Origin: VAXT01 sp035318925 | GTDB taxonomy: Bacteria > Actinomycetota > Thermoleophilia > Gaiellales > Gaiellaceae | Direction: 5' to 3' | NCBI GenBank assembly: GCA_035318925.1 | Contig: DATHDS010000030.1 | Span: 1 to 64,000 of the forward strand | DNA: 64,000 nt | Shown: positions 43,625-51,067 of the stretch, in pieces | Position numbering within the stretch: the stretch's first letter is position 1 | Layout: every line of letters begins with the position of its first letter | The notes under the pieces: generated by a model | Told to the model about the DNA's origin: nothing | Database searches by the model: none | The model's input: only the letters and a program-made list of their open reading frames with translations | Position numbers and translations under genes: made by a program

Positions 43625-45025
43625 TCAGCTGACGATTTCGACCATCTCCGCGGGCTCCGGCAGCGCCTGCTCGGCCGCGGCCTTCAAGCCCTCGCCGAAG
43701 GTCGGGAAGACGTGGTGCATCCGAGCCAGGTCGTCCACCGTGACGTCGAGGCGCAACGCCAGCGAGAAGCCTTGGACGACGTCGCTGCCGCCGGGGGCGA
43801 CGACGTGTAGTCCGAGCACCCGCCGCGAGCGGGGGTCGTAGAGCACCTTGTACAGCCCGAGCTTCTGGTCCTTGTACGAGGAACGCTGGACGTACTTGAT
43901 GTCGTGGACGACGATCTCGTGCTCGATTCCCTGCTCCTGCGCTTCCTCCTCGGTCAACCCGACCCCGGCCAGCTCGGGCTCCGTGAAGATCGCGGTCGGC
44001 AGGACGGAGTAGTCCGCTGCCGGAGCGTCGCCGCCGAACATGTCGTCGACGGCGATCCGCGCCTGGTACTGGGCGATCGGGGTGAACTGGTGCCTGCCGG
44101 TCACGTCCCCGGCGGCCCAGATCCCGTCGACTCCGGTGCGCATGTGCTCGTCGATGACGATCCCCATGCGGTCCCGCTCGATGCCGAGCTCCTCGAGCCG
44201 GAGCGCTTCGACATTCGGCACCCGCCCCGAGGCGAGCAGCACATGCGTCACGCGCAGCTCGCGCGAGCCGTTCCCGTCCTTGGGGGCGACCGTCGCGACG
44301 ATCTCGTCGCCGTCACGCACGACTGCCTTGACGCGCGAGGAGAGGATGACCTCGATCCCGTCCGCCTCCAGCGCCGCCTGGAGCACGTCGGCGGCCTGCC
44401 CGTCCGAGCGGGGCGAGATGCGGTCGGGCGACTGGACGATCGTCACGCGCGAGCCGAACCGGGCGAAGATCTGGGCGAACTCGAGGCCGACGGGGCCTGC
44501 GCCGACGACGAGCAGCGACTCCGGCAGCTCGGTCAGCTCGAGCGCGGAGACATGGTCGACCCAGTCGATCTCCTCGATCCCCTGGATCGGCGGGATCGCC
44601 GTGCGGGAACCCGTCGCGATCAGGATGTGCTCGGCCGTCAGCTCCTCCTCGCCGACCTTGACCGTTTGCGCATCAACGAGCGAGGCCTCGCCGTCGTAGG
44701 TCTCGAAGCCGGCGGAGCTCAGATCCTCGACCCATTTCGGCTGCGCCTTCTTCAGCGAGTCCTTGCGCGCCTTGACCCGGGCCATGTCGATGGTCGCCGG
44801 CCCGACCTCGATTCCGAGCTTCCCGGCGAGCTCGTTGATGTCGTGCACGAGCTCGGCGACGACGAGGTACGCCTTCGTCGGCTTGCACGCGACGTTCGGG
44901 CAGCTCCCTCCCCAGCGGGTGGTCTCGACGAGCGCAACCTTCGCGCCGTACTTCGACGCGGCCTTGGCCGCGGCGTCGCGCGCCGCGGATCCAGAGCCGA
45001 GGACGATCAGGTCGTAGTGCTCCAT
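43625..45025 (-). CDS. FAD-dependent pyridine-nucleotide disulfide oxidoreductase (dihydrolipoamide dehydrogenase / mercuric reductase-like)
   Basis: A 466-residue class I flavoprotein disulfide reductase. It has the FAD Rossmann motif YDLIVLGSGSAARDAAAKAA, the redox disulfide WGGSCPNVACKPTKA, the NAD(P) motif LLVVGAGPVGLEFAQIFARFG, the second FAD motif GIWAAGDVTGRHQFTPIAQ, and a dimerisation domain whose HHVFPTFGEGLKAA carries the catalytic His. The CPNVAC spacing fits Lpd/MerA-like proteins. No lipoyl or mercury-binding domain is attached, and no dehydrogenase complex genes lie nearby, so the substrate is open. Confidence 0.88.
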   Translation of the reverse strand: MEHYDLIVLGSGSAARDAAAKAASKYGAKVALVETTRWGGSCPNVACKPTKAYLVVAELVHDINELAGKLGIEVGPATIDMARVKARKDSLKKAQPKWVEDLSSAGFETYDGEASLVDAQTVKVGEEELTAEHILIATGSRTAIPPIQGIEEIDWVDHVSALELTELPESLLVVGAGPVGLEFAQIFARFGSRVTIVQSPDRISPRSDGQAADVLQAALEADGIEVILSSRVKAVVRDGDEIVATVAPKDGNGSRELRVTHVLLASGRVPNVEALRLEELGIERDRMGIVIDEHMRTGVDGIWAAGDVTGRHQFTPIAQYQARIAVDDMFGGDAPAADYSVLPTAIFTEPELAGVGLTEEEAQEQGIEHEIVVHDIKYVQRSSYKDQKLGLYKVLYDPRSRRVLGLHVVAPGGSDVVQGFSLALRLDVTVDDLARMHHVFPTFGEGLKAAAEQALPEPAEMVEIVS

Positions 45026-45113
45026 CAGCGAGCCTCCTCCGCTTGGGTGTTTCTTGTGGTGAACTCCGTCCTGTGCGTTCGCTGCGCGTTACACGTACCA
45101 GAGTCTGAACCGA

Positions 45114-45728
45114 ATGGAGATCTTCGACATCAGGGTCCCGATCCGCACCGGGATGGTCACCTACCCGGGCGACCCGCAGGTGCGGCTGGAGCGAGTGGCC
45201 TCGATCGCCGACGGCGCGCCTGCGAACGTGAGCAAGCTCGACTTCGGCGTCCACTCCGGGACGCACGTCGATGCGACGGTGCATTTCATCGAAGGCGCCG
45301 CCGGAGCCGAGCAGCTCTCGCTGGACGTGCTCCTAGGCCCGTGCGTCGTCGTCGCAACCGAGGGGCTATCCCGCAGCGATGTGGCGCGCGCTCCCGAAGG
45401 CGCCGAGCGCGTCCTGTTCAAGACCTCGAACTCGGAGCTCTGGGCGCAGAACGAGTTCCCGGAGGACTTCGCGCGCTTCGACGCCGAGGCGGCGCAGCTC
45501 CTCGTCGATCGCGGCGTCAAGCTCGTCGGCGTCGACTGGCTCTCGGTCGGACACGAAGACGTGCATCACATCCTGCTCGACGCGGGCGTCGTTCCGATCG
45601 AAGGCCTCGACCTGCGCGGAGTGGAGCCGGGCGACTACTTCCTCGTCGCGGCGCCGCTCAAGATCGAGGGCTCGGACGGCGCTCCAGCGCGCGTACTGCT
45701 TATTCGTGGCCTCCCGGCCGACTACTAG
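45114..45728 (+). CDS. Cyclase-family metal-dependent hydrolase (kynurenine formamidase-like)
   Basis: A 204-residue protein of the cyclase/KynB family. FDIRVPIRTGMVTYPGDP opens the fold, and the metal motif is FGVHSGTHVDATVHFI, followed by GVDWLSVGHEDVHHILLDAGV and GVEPGDYFLVAAPLKIEGSDGAPARVLL (split). These enzymes hydrolyse formamides such as N-formylkynurenine, or isatin, and tryptophan catabolism genes are not visible here. Its TAG stop (45726-45728) lies at the edge of the inverted-repeat-bounded segment that follows. Confidence 0.87.
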   Translation: MEIFDIRVPIRTGMVTYPGDPQVRLERVASIADGAPANVSKLDFGVHSGTHVDATVHFIEGAAGAEQLSLDVLLGPCVVVATEGLSRSDVARAPEGAERVLFKTSNSELWAQNEFPEDFARFDAEAAQLLVDRGVKLVGVDWLSVGHEDVHHILLDAGVVPIEGLDLRGVEPGDYFLVAAPLKIEGSDGAPARVLLIRGLPADY

Positions 45729-45780
45729 TAGTAGGAAGGTTTGGCGCGAAAACGGAGAGTGACGGCTCGTGGGTGGCGGA

Positions 45781-46059
45781 TCAGCTTGCTCGCGACCGCC
45801 GCTGCACGGCGAGAACGACCGCGAGAACGACCGCGAGCGTAATGAGATCCCCTAAGAGCGGTTGGAAATAGAACACGTGTTCACCCCAGACCACGCTGAC
45901 CGGTGGATTGCCGTCCTCTGAACTTGTGTTTCGGAGGCCGAGGGTGATGAGACTCCCCACGCCCACGGCGACCTGGTAGAGCGACCAGCCCAGAGCGATG
46001 ACGAACGCCAGCGCCGTCAGCGTTGTGTTTCGCAACAGCAGCTTCAGCTCGCTTCGCAC
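45781..46059 (-). CDS. Small two-helix membrane protein, paralog A1
   Basis: A 92-residue protein from GTG 46059. It has an N-terminal basic/amphipathic stretch (SELKLLLRNTTLTALAF), a hydrophobic helix with IALGWSLYQVAVGVGSLI, a polar loop with VVWGEHVFYFQPLL, a second helix (LITLAVVLAVVLAV) and a basic end QRRSRAS. It closely parallels the next gene at 46061-46342 (ALGWSLYQVA, then F-x-F/Y-Q-LL and VQRRSR). One base separates them, so they arose by tandem duplication. I know no function. It lies inside the inverted-repeat-bounded segment. Confidence 0.75.
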   Translation of the reverse strand: MRSELKLLLRNTTLTALAFVIALGWSLYQVAVGVGSLITLGLRNTSSEDGNPPVSVVWGEHVFYFQPLLGDLITLAVVLAVVLAVQRRSRAS

Positions 46060-46060
46060 G

Positions 46061-46342
46061 TCAGCTTGGTCGAGATCGGCGCTGCACGACGAGAATGACT
46101 GCGAGGATCACCGCGAACTCGATCAGCCCTTGCAGGAGGCTTTGGAACTCAAAGACATGACCGCGCCACGTCCAGCCAATGCTTAGCCCGTAGGGGCCAC
46201 CGCCATCCGAGTTTGGAAGAGCCAGGACGATGAGGCTCCCCAGGCCCGAAGCCACTTGGTAGAGCGACCAGCCGAGCGCGATGGCGAACGCCACGGTCGT
46301 GAGCGTGGTCTCTCGCAGAAGCCGCTCCAAGTCCTGCAGCAC
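46061..46342 (-). CDS. Small two-helix membrane protein, paralog A2
   Basis: A 93-residue protein. I chose GTG 46342 (giving LQDLERLLRETTLTTVAF) because it aligns with the start of paralog A1. A longer frame from TTG 46387 would read into the inverted repeat. It has the same plan as A1: helix IALGWSLYQVASGLGSLIVLAL, loop GWTWRGHVFEFQSLLQG, helix LIEFAVILAVILVV and tail QRRSRPS. The paired genes may form a hetero-oligomer or be variants of one antigen-like or channel-like unit. Confidence 0.72.
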   Translation of the reverse strand: MLQDLERLLRETTLTTVAFAIALGWSLYQVASGLGSLIVLALPNSDGGGPYGLSIGWTWRGHVFEFQSLLQGLIEFAVILAVILVVQRRSRPS

Positions 46343-46393
46343 ACGGGGAGAATACGACGCTGCGGCCAAAGACGGTGTTTCCGCCAAACCTTC

Positions 46394-46957
46394 CTAGTAG
46401 GAGGGTTTGGCGAAATAACGGGCGAACCGCTGGCTCAGGCGTCGACCCTCCGGCAAGAGCCAAAGGCTTGTTCCGGCACCGATGAAGGGCAGGCTGTAGG
46501 CCACGAGCAGCGCCCACCAAAGAGTGGTGTCCCACGTGCTGGAGGTGTACAGCCACACGGCGCCGACCGAGGTGCCCCCAAGGACTACCCCTGCGCAGTA
46601 GACCCTCATCTCATTCACTCTGCGGATTGTGGACAAAACGAGGAGTGACGACTCGTGGCCGCCTCCCTCCTCTTTCCTCGGACCCTTTACTCCGCGAAAA
46701 CGAGTGAAGAACCGATCGATTAGGCGACGACCCCCGGGTAAGAGCCACAGGCTCACTCCGGCACCGATGAAGGGCAGGATGAGCGCCCCTAACACAGCCC
46801 ACCAAGGGTGAACTCTTGGCTGTACCGCGTATCCGACGACCACACCGTGGTCGCGGATTGAACTGGTGTCCCAGTCGCGGTAGGTGTAGAGCCAAACGGT
46901 GGCGACCAAGGTTGCGCCGGAGACGACCCCCGCGGAGTAGACCCTCGCAGTTTCCAC
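46394..46957 (-). CDS. Membrane protein with an internal duplication (paralog family B)
   Basis: A 187-residue protein made of two similar halves. Each has ARVYSAGVV/MRVYCAGVV, a first helix ending VWLYT, a W-D-T motif, a second helix with LPFIGAG(V/T)SLWLLP and a basic end (GGRRLIDRFFTRF / EGRRLSQRFARYF). The linker (about 46625-46700) resembles the sequence just inside the 45732 inverted repeat (AAAACGAGGAGTGACGACTCGTGG versus AAAACGGAGAGTGACGGCTCGTGG, in parts). This suggests two tandem cassettes fused by loss of a stop. I know no function. Confidence 0.7.
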   Translation of the reverse strand: METARVYSAGVVSGATLVATVWLYTYRDWDTSSIRDHGVVVGYAVQPRVHPWWAVLGALILPFIGAGVSLWLLPGGRRLIDRFFTRFRGVKGPRKEEGGGHESSLLVLSTIRRVNEMRVYCAGVVLGGTSVGAVWLYTSSTWDTTLWWALLVAYSLPFIGAGTSLWLLPEGRRLSQRFARYFAKPSY

Positions 46958-47026
46958 GGCTGGGATTCTGAACTATGGGCACGGAATAATCGCCCGCCCT
47001 CCCGGTCTTTTGCCCAAACCCGCCTA
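46398..47026. mobile_element. Adjacent 629-bp segment with related inverted repeats
   Basis: TAGGAGGGTTTGGCG (46398-46412) faces GCCCAAACCCGCCTA (47012-47026), an imperfect inverted partner (12 of 15 bases match). It abuts the 45732-46396 segment, so the junction forms a near-perfect palindrome. It contains gene 46394-46957. The lipoprotein stop codon (47024-47026) lies in its right-hand repeat. A degenerate internal copy of the repeat surroundings occurs near 46625-46663. Confidence 0.5.
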
Positions 47027-47593
47027 GAAGTGGTCGAAAGGGTAGAGCCGCTCGCTTCGCGCCCACTGGCCGCCGCCGGGGCCGTTGCCCCGCATGAAGT
47101 TGAAGACGGTCAGAAACGGAACGCCGTGCTCGTCTTGCGCCTCGAAGTAAAAGCCTTCGAACTTCCAGCCTGTTCGGTCATCTGACGTGGGGGCTTTCGG
47201 ATCGAGACTGCGAAGGATCTCCCGAGTATCGCGGGCCAGATCGAGGTAGTGCGTCGTCCTGACGATGAGCTTCGGCGCCAGCTGCCGTGGCCGCAGGAGC
47301 TCGACGGAGACCACCTCGAAGTGATACCGAGAAGCCGCGTCCGAAATGCGCTGGAGGAGAAGGTCGGGATCCAGGTTCTGGAATCGCGTTTTTGGATCGG
47401 CCTGCGCTCGCTTGCGGATCTCGCTCTTCCAACCGGCGACGCGGAGTCGCGCGTTGGTGAGCGCCTCGGTGCGGCTGATCACGTGCGACGTGCCGCGCGA
47501 TCCGACGCCCTCGTCGAGAACCGATTTCTGCTCACCGCAAGCACTCGCAATCCCAACGACGGCGAGCAGGCCGATCAGCAGCCGGACGCGCAT
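47024..47593 (-). CDS. Lipoprotein of unknown function
   Basis: A 189-residue lipoprotein: MRVRLLIGLLAVVGIASACGE is an export signal with lipobox SAC at residue 19. The mature region is mixed alpha/beta (LQRISDAASRYHFEVVSVELLRP, KLIVRTTHYLDLARDTREIL, GWKFEGFYFEAQDEHGVPFLTVFNF) and has a fold-like distribution of charges. I do not recognise a family. It probably sits on the outer face of the membrane. Its stop codon is part of an inverted repeat that borders the membrane-protein segments. Confidence 0.75.
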   Translation of the reverse strand: MRVRLLIGLLAVVGIASACGEQKSVLDEGVGSRGTSHVISRTEALTNARLRVAGWKSEIRKRAQADPKTRFQNLDPDLLLQRISDAASRYHFEVVSVELLRPRQLAPKLIVRTTHYLDLARDTREILRSLDPKAPTSDDRTGWKFEGFYFEAQDEHGVPFLTVFNFMRGNGPGGGQWARSERLYPFDHF

Positions 47594-47615
47594 CGACCGA
47601 AACGATACGTGTCGC

Positions 47616-48713
47616 TCATTTCACCTGCACGTAGGTCTTGATCCCGTCGCCCGCCTCGAGGTGGTCGATCATCTCCTGGAAGCGGTCGAGCCCGTGCACG
47701 GGCGTCGTCAAGAGCTTCCCGAGCCAGCCCGGGTAGATCGCCTCGGCCCGGATCAGGTCCGTGACGCCGCGCTCGAAGTCGTCGCGGGAGGCGTTGACCG
47801 TCCCGACCATCACCTTGTTGCCGAGCACGAAGCCCTGGTTGATCTTGTCCGCGGGCACCTCAGCCTTCCGGTCGCCCCCGGTGACGCTGGCAACGACGAG
47901 AACGCCGTTTCGCCCAAGCGCTTCAGCCGCCTCGAAGACGAGCGGGCTGAACCCGGTCGCCTCCAGCATGAGGTCGAACGGCCCGTACTGCTCCGCCGCC
48001 TGGCCCGGTGTCAGGTCTTGCGTTGAAACATAGGTCCCGCCCAGCTCCTTGATCAGGTCGCTGTTCAGGTACGGCGCCTTCGGCAGTGAGCAGCAGACGA
48101 CCTCGAGTCCCCGCAGCCGCAGGATGAGCGATGCGAGGAGCCCGATCGTGCCCGAGCCGAGCACCGCCGCGCGCTGGGGCCGCCAGACCTTGAGGCGCCG
48201 CTGGATCTCGTAGGCCTGGTTGATCCCCTTCTCGGCGACCGTCGTCGGCTCGAGCAGGACGCCGACCTCGTGCAGGCTCTCCGGGAGCGGGACGACGTAC
48301 TGGCTGTCCTCGCCGTAGCGCTCGGTCAGGTAGCCGTGCAGCAGGTTGATCCCGCGCTCGTAGTAAACGTCGTCCGTCGTGAAGTCTTGGAGGCCGATCT
48401 CGTCGTAGAGCGAATGCCCCGGCCGGCGGACGGTCGAGACGACGAGGCCACCGGGCTTGATCGTCGTCGGGACGTTCGGCCCCACCTCCAGCACGCGGCC
48501 GAAGTTCTCATGGCCCGTGACGAGGAAGTCCTGGCCGGGCGGCGCGGCACCGTAGAGCCCCTCGTTGATCTCCTTGTCCGTCCCGTCGACGCCGACGCGG
48601 AGCACCTCGACGAGCACCCCGCGGCCGCCGGGCACGTCAGCGACGGAAGGTTCCGGAAGCTCGACGAGGTGGATCGAGCGCGCCTTTCCGGGATGCACGG
48701 CGATCGCCTTCAC
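47616..48713 (-). CDS. Glucose 1-dehydrogenase-like zinc dehydrogenase
   Basis: A 365-residue MDR-superfamily enzyme of the archaeal-type glucose dehydrogenase group: VLRVGVDGTDKEINEGLYG, GHENFGRVLEVGPNV, a long loop RRPGHSLYDEIGLQDFTTDDVYYERGI, LEPTTVAEKGINQAYE, the NAD(P) motif VLGSGTIGLLASLILRLRG and a Gdh-type C-terminus. It may oxidise D-glucose or related aldoses to lactones. The zinc Cys of typical MDRs is replaced by Asp in GVDGTD, as in some glucose dehydrogenases. It is divergent from the ECF sigma factor. Confidence 0.87.
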   Translation of the reverse strand: MKAIAVHPGKARSIHLVELPEPSVADVPGGRGVLVEVLRVGVDGTDKEINEGLYGAAPPGQDFLVTGHENFGRVLEVGPNVPTTIKPGGLVVSTVRRPGHSLYDEIGLQDFTTDDVYYERGINLLHGYLTERYGEDSQYVVPLPESLHEVGVLLEPTTVAEKGINQAYEIQRRLKVWRPQRAAVLGSGTIGLLASLILRLRGLEVVCCSLPKAPYLNSDLIKELGGTYVSTQDLTPGQAAEQYGPFDLMLEATGFSPLVFEAAEALGRNGVLVVASVTGGDRKAEVPADKINQGFVLGNKVMVGTVNASRDDFERGVTDLIRAEAIYPGWLGKLLTTPVHGLDRFQEMIDHLEAGDGIKTYVQVK

Positions 48714-48756
48714 GTCCGCGTCAGTCTCGCAAGAAAGGAGGCGTTACAGTCGGGAC

Positions 48757-49368
48757 GTGGAGCAGTCCGCTCAGCTCGAGGAGCTGCAGCTCGTCCAGGC
48801 GCTGCGTGCCGGCGACGAGCGGGTCTTCGAGCAACTCGTCCGCATGTACCAGGGCACGCTCCTGCGCGTGGCTCAGATGTACGTCTCCAGCCGCGCGGTC
48901 GCCGAGGAGGTCGTGCAGGAGACGTGGCTTGCGGTGCTGAACGGCATCGACCGGTTCGAGGGCCGCTCCTCGCTCAAGACCTGGATCTTCCGCATCCTCG
49001 CCAACCGGGCGAAGACGCGCGCCCAGCGCGAGGGCCGGACGATCCCGTTCTCGGCTCTCGGCGACGGCGACTCCGAGCCGGCCGTCGAGCCGGACCGCTT
49101 CGACCGCGGCCACTGGGCCAGCTTGCCGGCCGACTGGCCGGAGGCGCGGCTGCTCGGCGACGAGACCTTGCACGTGATCGACGGCGCGATCGAGAGCCTG
49201 CCCGCAACGCAGCGGGCGGTGATCACGCTTCGCGACGTACAGGGCTGGAGCGCCGAGGAGGTTCGTAACGCTCTCGACCTCTCCGAGACCAATCAACGAG
49301 TGCTTCTGCATCGCGCCCGCTCGAAGGTGAGGGGCGCGCTCGAGGAGTACCTCGCGGAGGACGTATGA
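48757..49368 (+). CDS. ECF-type RNA polymerase sigma factor
   Basis: A 203-residue ECF sigma factor. Region 2 spans about 25-95 (RMYQGTLLRVAQMYVSSRAVAEEVVQETWLAVL, RFEGRSSLKTWIFRILANRAK, split here), a linker with a WASLPADWPE segment follows, and region 4 spans about 140-195 (AIESLPATQRAVITLRDVQGWSAEEV, NQRVLLHRARSKVR). It is a group common in early-branching actinobacteria. GTG 48757 follows AAAGGAGG at 14 bases, a loose fit. It overlaps the anti-sigma gene by 4 bases. Confidence 0.9.
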   Translation: MEQSAQLEELQLVQALRAGDERVFEQLVRMYQGTLLRVAQMYVSSRAVAEEVVQETWLAVLNGIDRFEGRSSLKTWIFRILANRAKTRAQREGRTIPFSALGDGDSEPAVEPDRFDRGHWASLPADWPEARLLGDETLHVIDGAIESLPATQRAVITLRDVQGWSAEEVRNALDLSETNQRVLLHRARSKVRGALEEYLAEDV

Positions 49369-49616
49369 CCGACACCGTCATCGAGATCAGTTGCCAGAAG
49401 CTTGTGGAGCTCGTCACCGAGTACCTCGAGGACGCCCTGCCGCCCGGGGAGCGGGCCCGGTTCGAGGCGCACATCGTGCCGTGCGACGGCTGCCGCAACT
49501 ACCTGGAGCAGATCCGGACGACGATCGAGCTCACCGGCCAACTGACGCCGGAGCAGCTCGACCCCGCCGCAGAGGCCGCCCTACTCGGCGCCTTCCGCCA
49601 GTGGCATTCGCGCTGA
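49365..49616 (+). CDS. Zinc-finger anti-sigma factor
   Basis: An 83-residue protein with the ZAS motif: His in FEAHIVPCDGCRNYLEQ with C-x2-C, and an N-terminal helix LVELVTEYLEDALPPGERARF. It should bind and hold the coupled sigma factor in the cytoplasm and release it when the zinc site is oxidised or otherwise changed. It has no membrane helix, so the signal is probably cytoplasmic. The next 110 bases show no gene. Confidence 0.9.
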   Translation: MTDTVIEISCQKLVELVTEYLEDALPPGERARFEAHIVPCDGCRNYLEQIRTTIELTGQLTPEQLDPAAEAALLGAFRQWHSR

Positions 49617-49726
49617 GAAGCGTTAGTGCTCACCGCAGGAACCGGCTCCGGGCGGCATCTAGTGACCGAGCCGGGCGACTCCGGGCTTCTGATGGCGAGC
49701 GCGAATGCGGCATTGCGCTCCCGGGG

Positions 49727-50032
49727 TCAGCCGGGTCGGTCGTCCGGCTCCGATCGTTCGAACGGCAGCCCGCTCGCCACCCTCCGGCGGCCCCCGGACT
49801 TGTAGACGAGGTCGACACTGTCGTTCTGCCGGTAGGTGCCGGCGACCCCCAGGAAGAGCGACAGCCAGCGCCAGAACCCGAGCCTCCCCTCGCGGGCGAG
49901 CGGCCGCTCGAAAACGAGCGTCCGGCCAACGACCCGGAAGTCGCGCCCGGCCTGCTGCGGAACCCCGTTCAGGAAGACCTCGTACGGCGCGGTGACCCCG
50001 TCGGGAATGGTCACCCACGAGTGCTCAGGCAT
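49727..50032 (-). CDS. Small conserved hypothetical protein
   Basis: A 101-residue protein from ATG 50032. It has a beta-rich start (WVTIPDGVTAPYEVFLNGVPQQAGRDFRVVGRTLVFERPL in pieces), a single hydrophobic stretch LGFWRWLSLFLGVAGTY at about 52-68, and a basic end (YKSGGRRRVASGLP). The coding frame has better charge and hydrophobic patterning than the competing frames. It is transcribed away from ctaC. I infer no function; a membrane association is possible. Confidence 0.6.
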   Translation of the reverse strand: MPEHSWVTIPDGVTAPYEVFLNGVPQQAGRDFRVVGRTLVFERPLAREGRLGFWRWLSLFLGVAGTYRQNDSVDLVYKSGGRRRVASGLPFERSEPDDRPG

Positions 50033-50077
50033 GCGACACGCGGCTCAATGTAGCCGCCTCCAAAGCACCCTCATAGA

Positions 50078-51067
50078 ATGGCAGCGCCTGTGCGCCGGAA
50101 GCTCCCTCTCGCCTGCTCGAGCCTCCTCGCCGTCGCGCTCGTGCTGGCCGGGAGCGCTCTTGCGGGGAACGGGGGCATAGCACCTCCCGGGAAGACACCG
50201 AACGCGGAGCGGATCCGGGACGTGTACTGGCTCGTCCTGGCCGTCACGGGCGCGATCTTCCTGATCGTCGAGGTCACGCTCGTCATGTTCGTCGTCAAGT
50301 ACCGGAGTCGCGGGCGGCCGCGTGCAGAAGAGGGCCCGCAGATCCGTGGGCATACGCGGCTCGAGCTGATCTGGACGATCATCCCGGTGCTCATCCTCGC
50401 CGGGATCATCGGCTTCACCTTCTACAAGCTGCCGGGGATCAAGGACGTGCCCAGCGCGAACGCGGCGGGAGGCCCGAAGCTGACGGTGCAGGTGCAGGGC
50501 CGGCAGTTCTACTGGCTCTACACCTACCCGAACGGCGCCGTGTCGGTGAACGAGCTCCGCCTGCCGACGAACCGGCCCGTCGACCTGGAGATCACCGCGC
50601 CCGCGAACGACGTCGCCCACAGCTGGTGGGTGCCCGCGCTCGCGGGGAAGATGGACGCGATCCCGGGCAAGGTGAATCACCTCAAGTTCGTGTCGCCGGC
50701 GAGCTCCGGGCTCTACAAGGGCCAGTGCGCCGAGTTCTGCGGCGTCCAGCACGCGCTCATGCTCGCGCAGGTACAGACGATGCCGCCTGCCGAGTTCTGG
50801 ACCTGGGTCTCCGCACGGAACGAGAACGGCGCCGACCTCGGCAAGCAGACCTACCAGGGAGCCTGCGGGCCGTGCCACGGCCTCACCGGCAAGGGGCTGA
50901 TCGGCCCACCGCTCGAGAACAACGCAGCGCTCGCGCAGCGCGCACAGCTCGTCGAGTTGCTCGAGAACGGCAAAAACGCGATGCCGCCGGTCGGGCGCGG
51001 GTGGGACACGCAGCAGCGCGCCGCCCTCATCCAGTACGTGCAGAAGGAGTTCGGAAGTGGCGGTTAG
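50078..51067 (+). CDS. ctaC: Cytochrome c oxidase subunit II with fused cytochrome c (caa3 type)
   Basis: A 329-residue protein. A signal or first helix is followed by two membrane helices (DVYWLVLAVTGAIFLIVEVTLVMF; ELIWTIIPVLILAGIIGF). A cupredoxin domain has the aromatic QFYWLYTYPNG region and the CuA ligands in HSWWVPALAGKMDA and GQCAEFCGVQHALM. A C-terminal cytochrome c domain has CGPCHGLTGKG and an AMPPVGRGW methionine. It takes electrons directly to CuA as in caa3 oxidases. It overlaps ctaD by 11 bases. Confidence 0.95.
   Translation: MAAPVRRKLPLACSSLLAVALVLAGSALAGNGGIAPPGKTPNAERIRDVYWLVLAVTGAIFLIVEVTLVMFVVKYRSRGRPRAEEGPQIRGHTRLELIWTIIPVLILAGIIGFTFYKLPGIKDVPSANAAGGPKLTVQVQGRQFYWLYTYPNGAVSVNELRLPTNRPVDLEITAPANDVAHSWWVPALAGKMDAIPGKVNHLKFVSPASSGLYKGQCAEFCGVQHALMLAQVQTMPPAEFWTWVSARNENGADLGKQTYQGACGPCHGLTGKGLIGPPLENNAALAQRAQLVELLENGKNAMPPVGRGWDTQQRAALIQYVQKEFGSGG

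Larger units (their letters stand above)
45732..46396. mobile_element. 665-bp segment bounded by perfect 15-bp inverted repeats with GTAG flanks
   Basis: TAGGAAGGTTTGGCG (45732-45746) and its exact reverse complement CGCCAAACCTTCCTA (46382-46396) bound a segment that carries two paralogous small membrane-protein genes and no transposase. GTAG flanks it on both sides (45728-45731 and 46397-46400), as a target-site duplication would. The stop codon of the left-hand gene lies at one edge. It may be a non-autonomous (MITE-like) element or recombination cassette. Chance is unlikely but transposition is unproven. Confidence 0.6.

Noticed and set aside
43625..45025. Mercuric reductase
   Set aside because: No N-terminal metal-binding domain, no C-terminal vicinal Cys pair and no mer genes nearby. 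Only the general Lpd/MerA family is supported.
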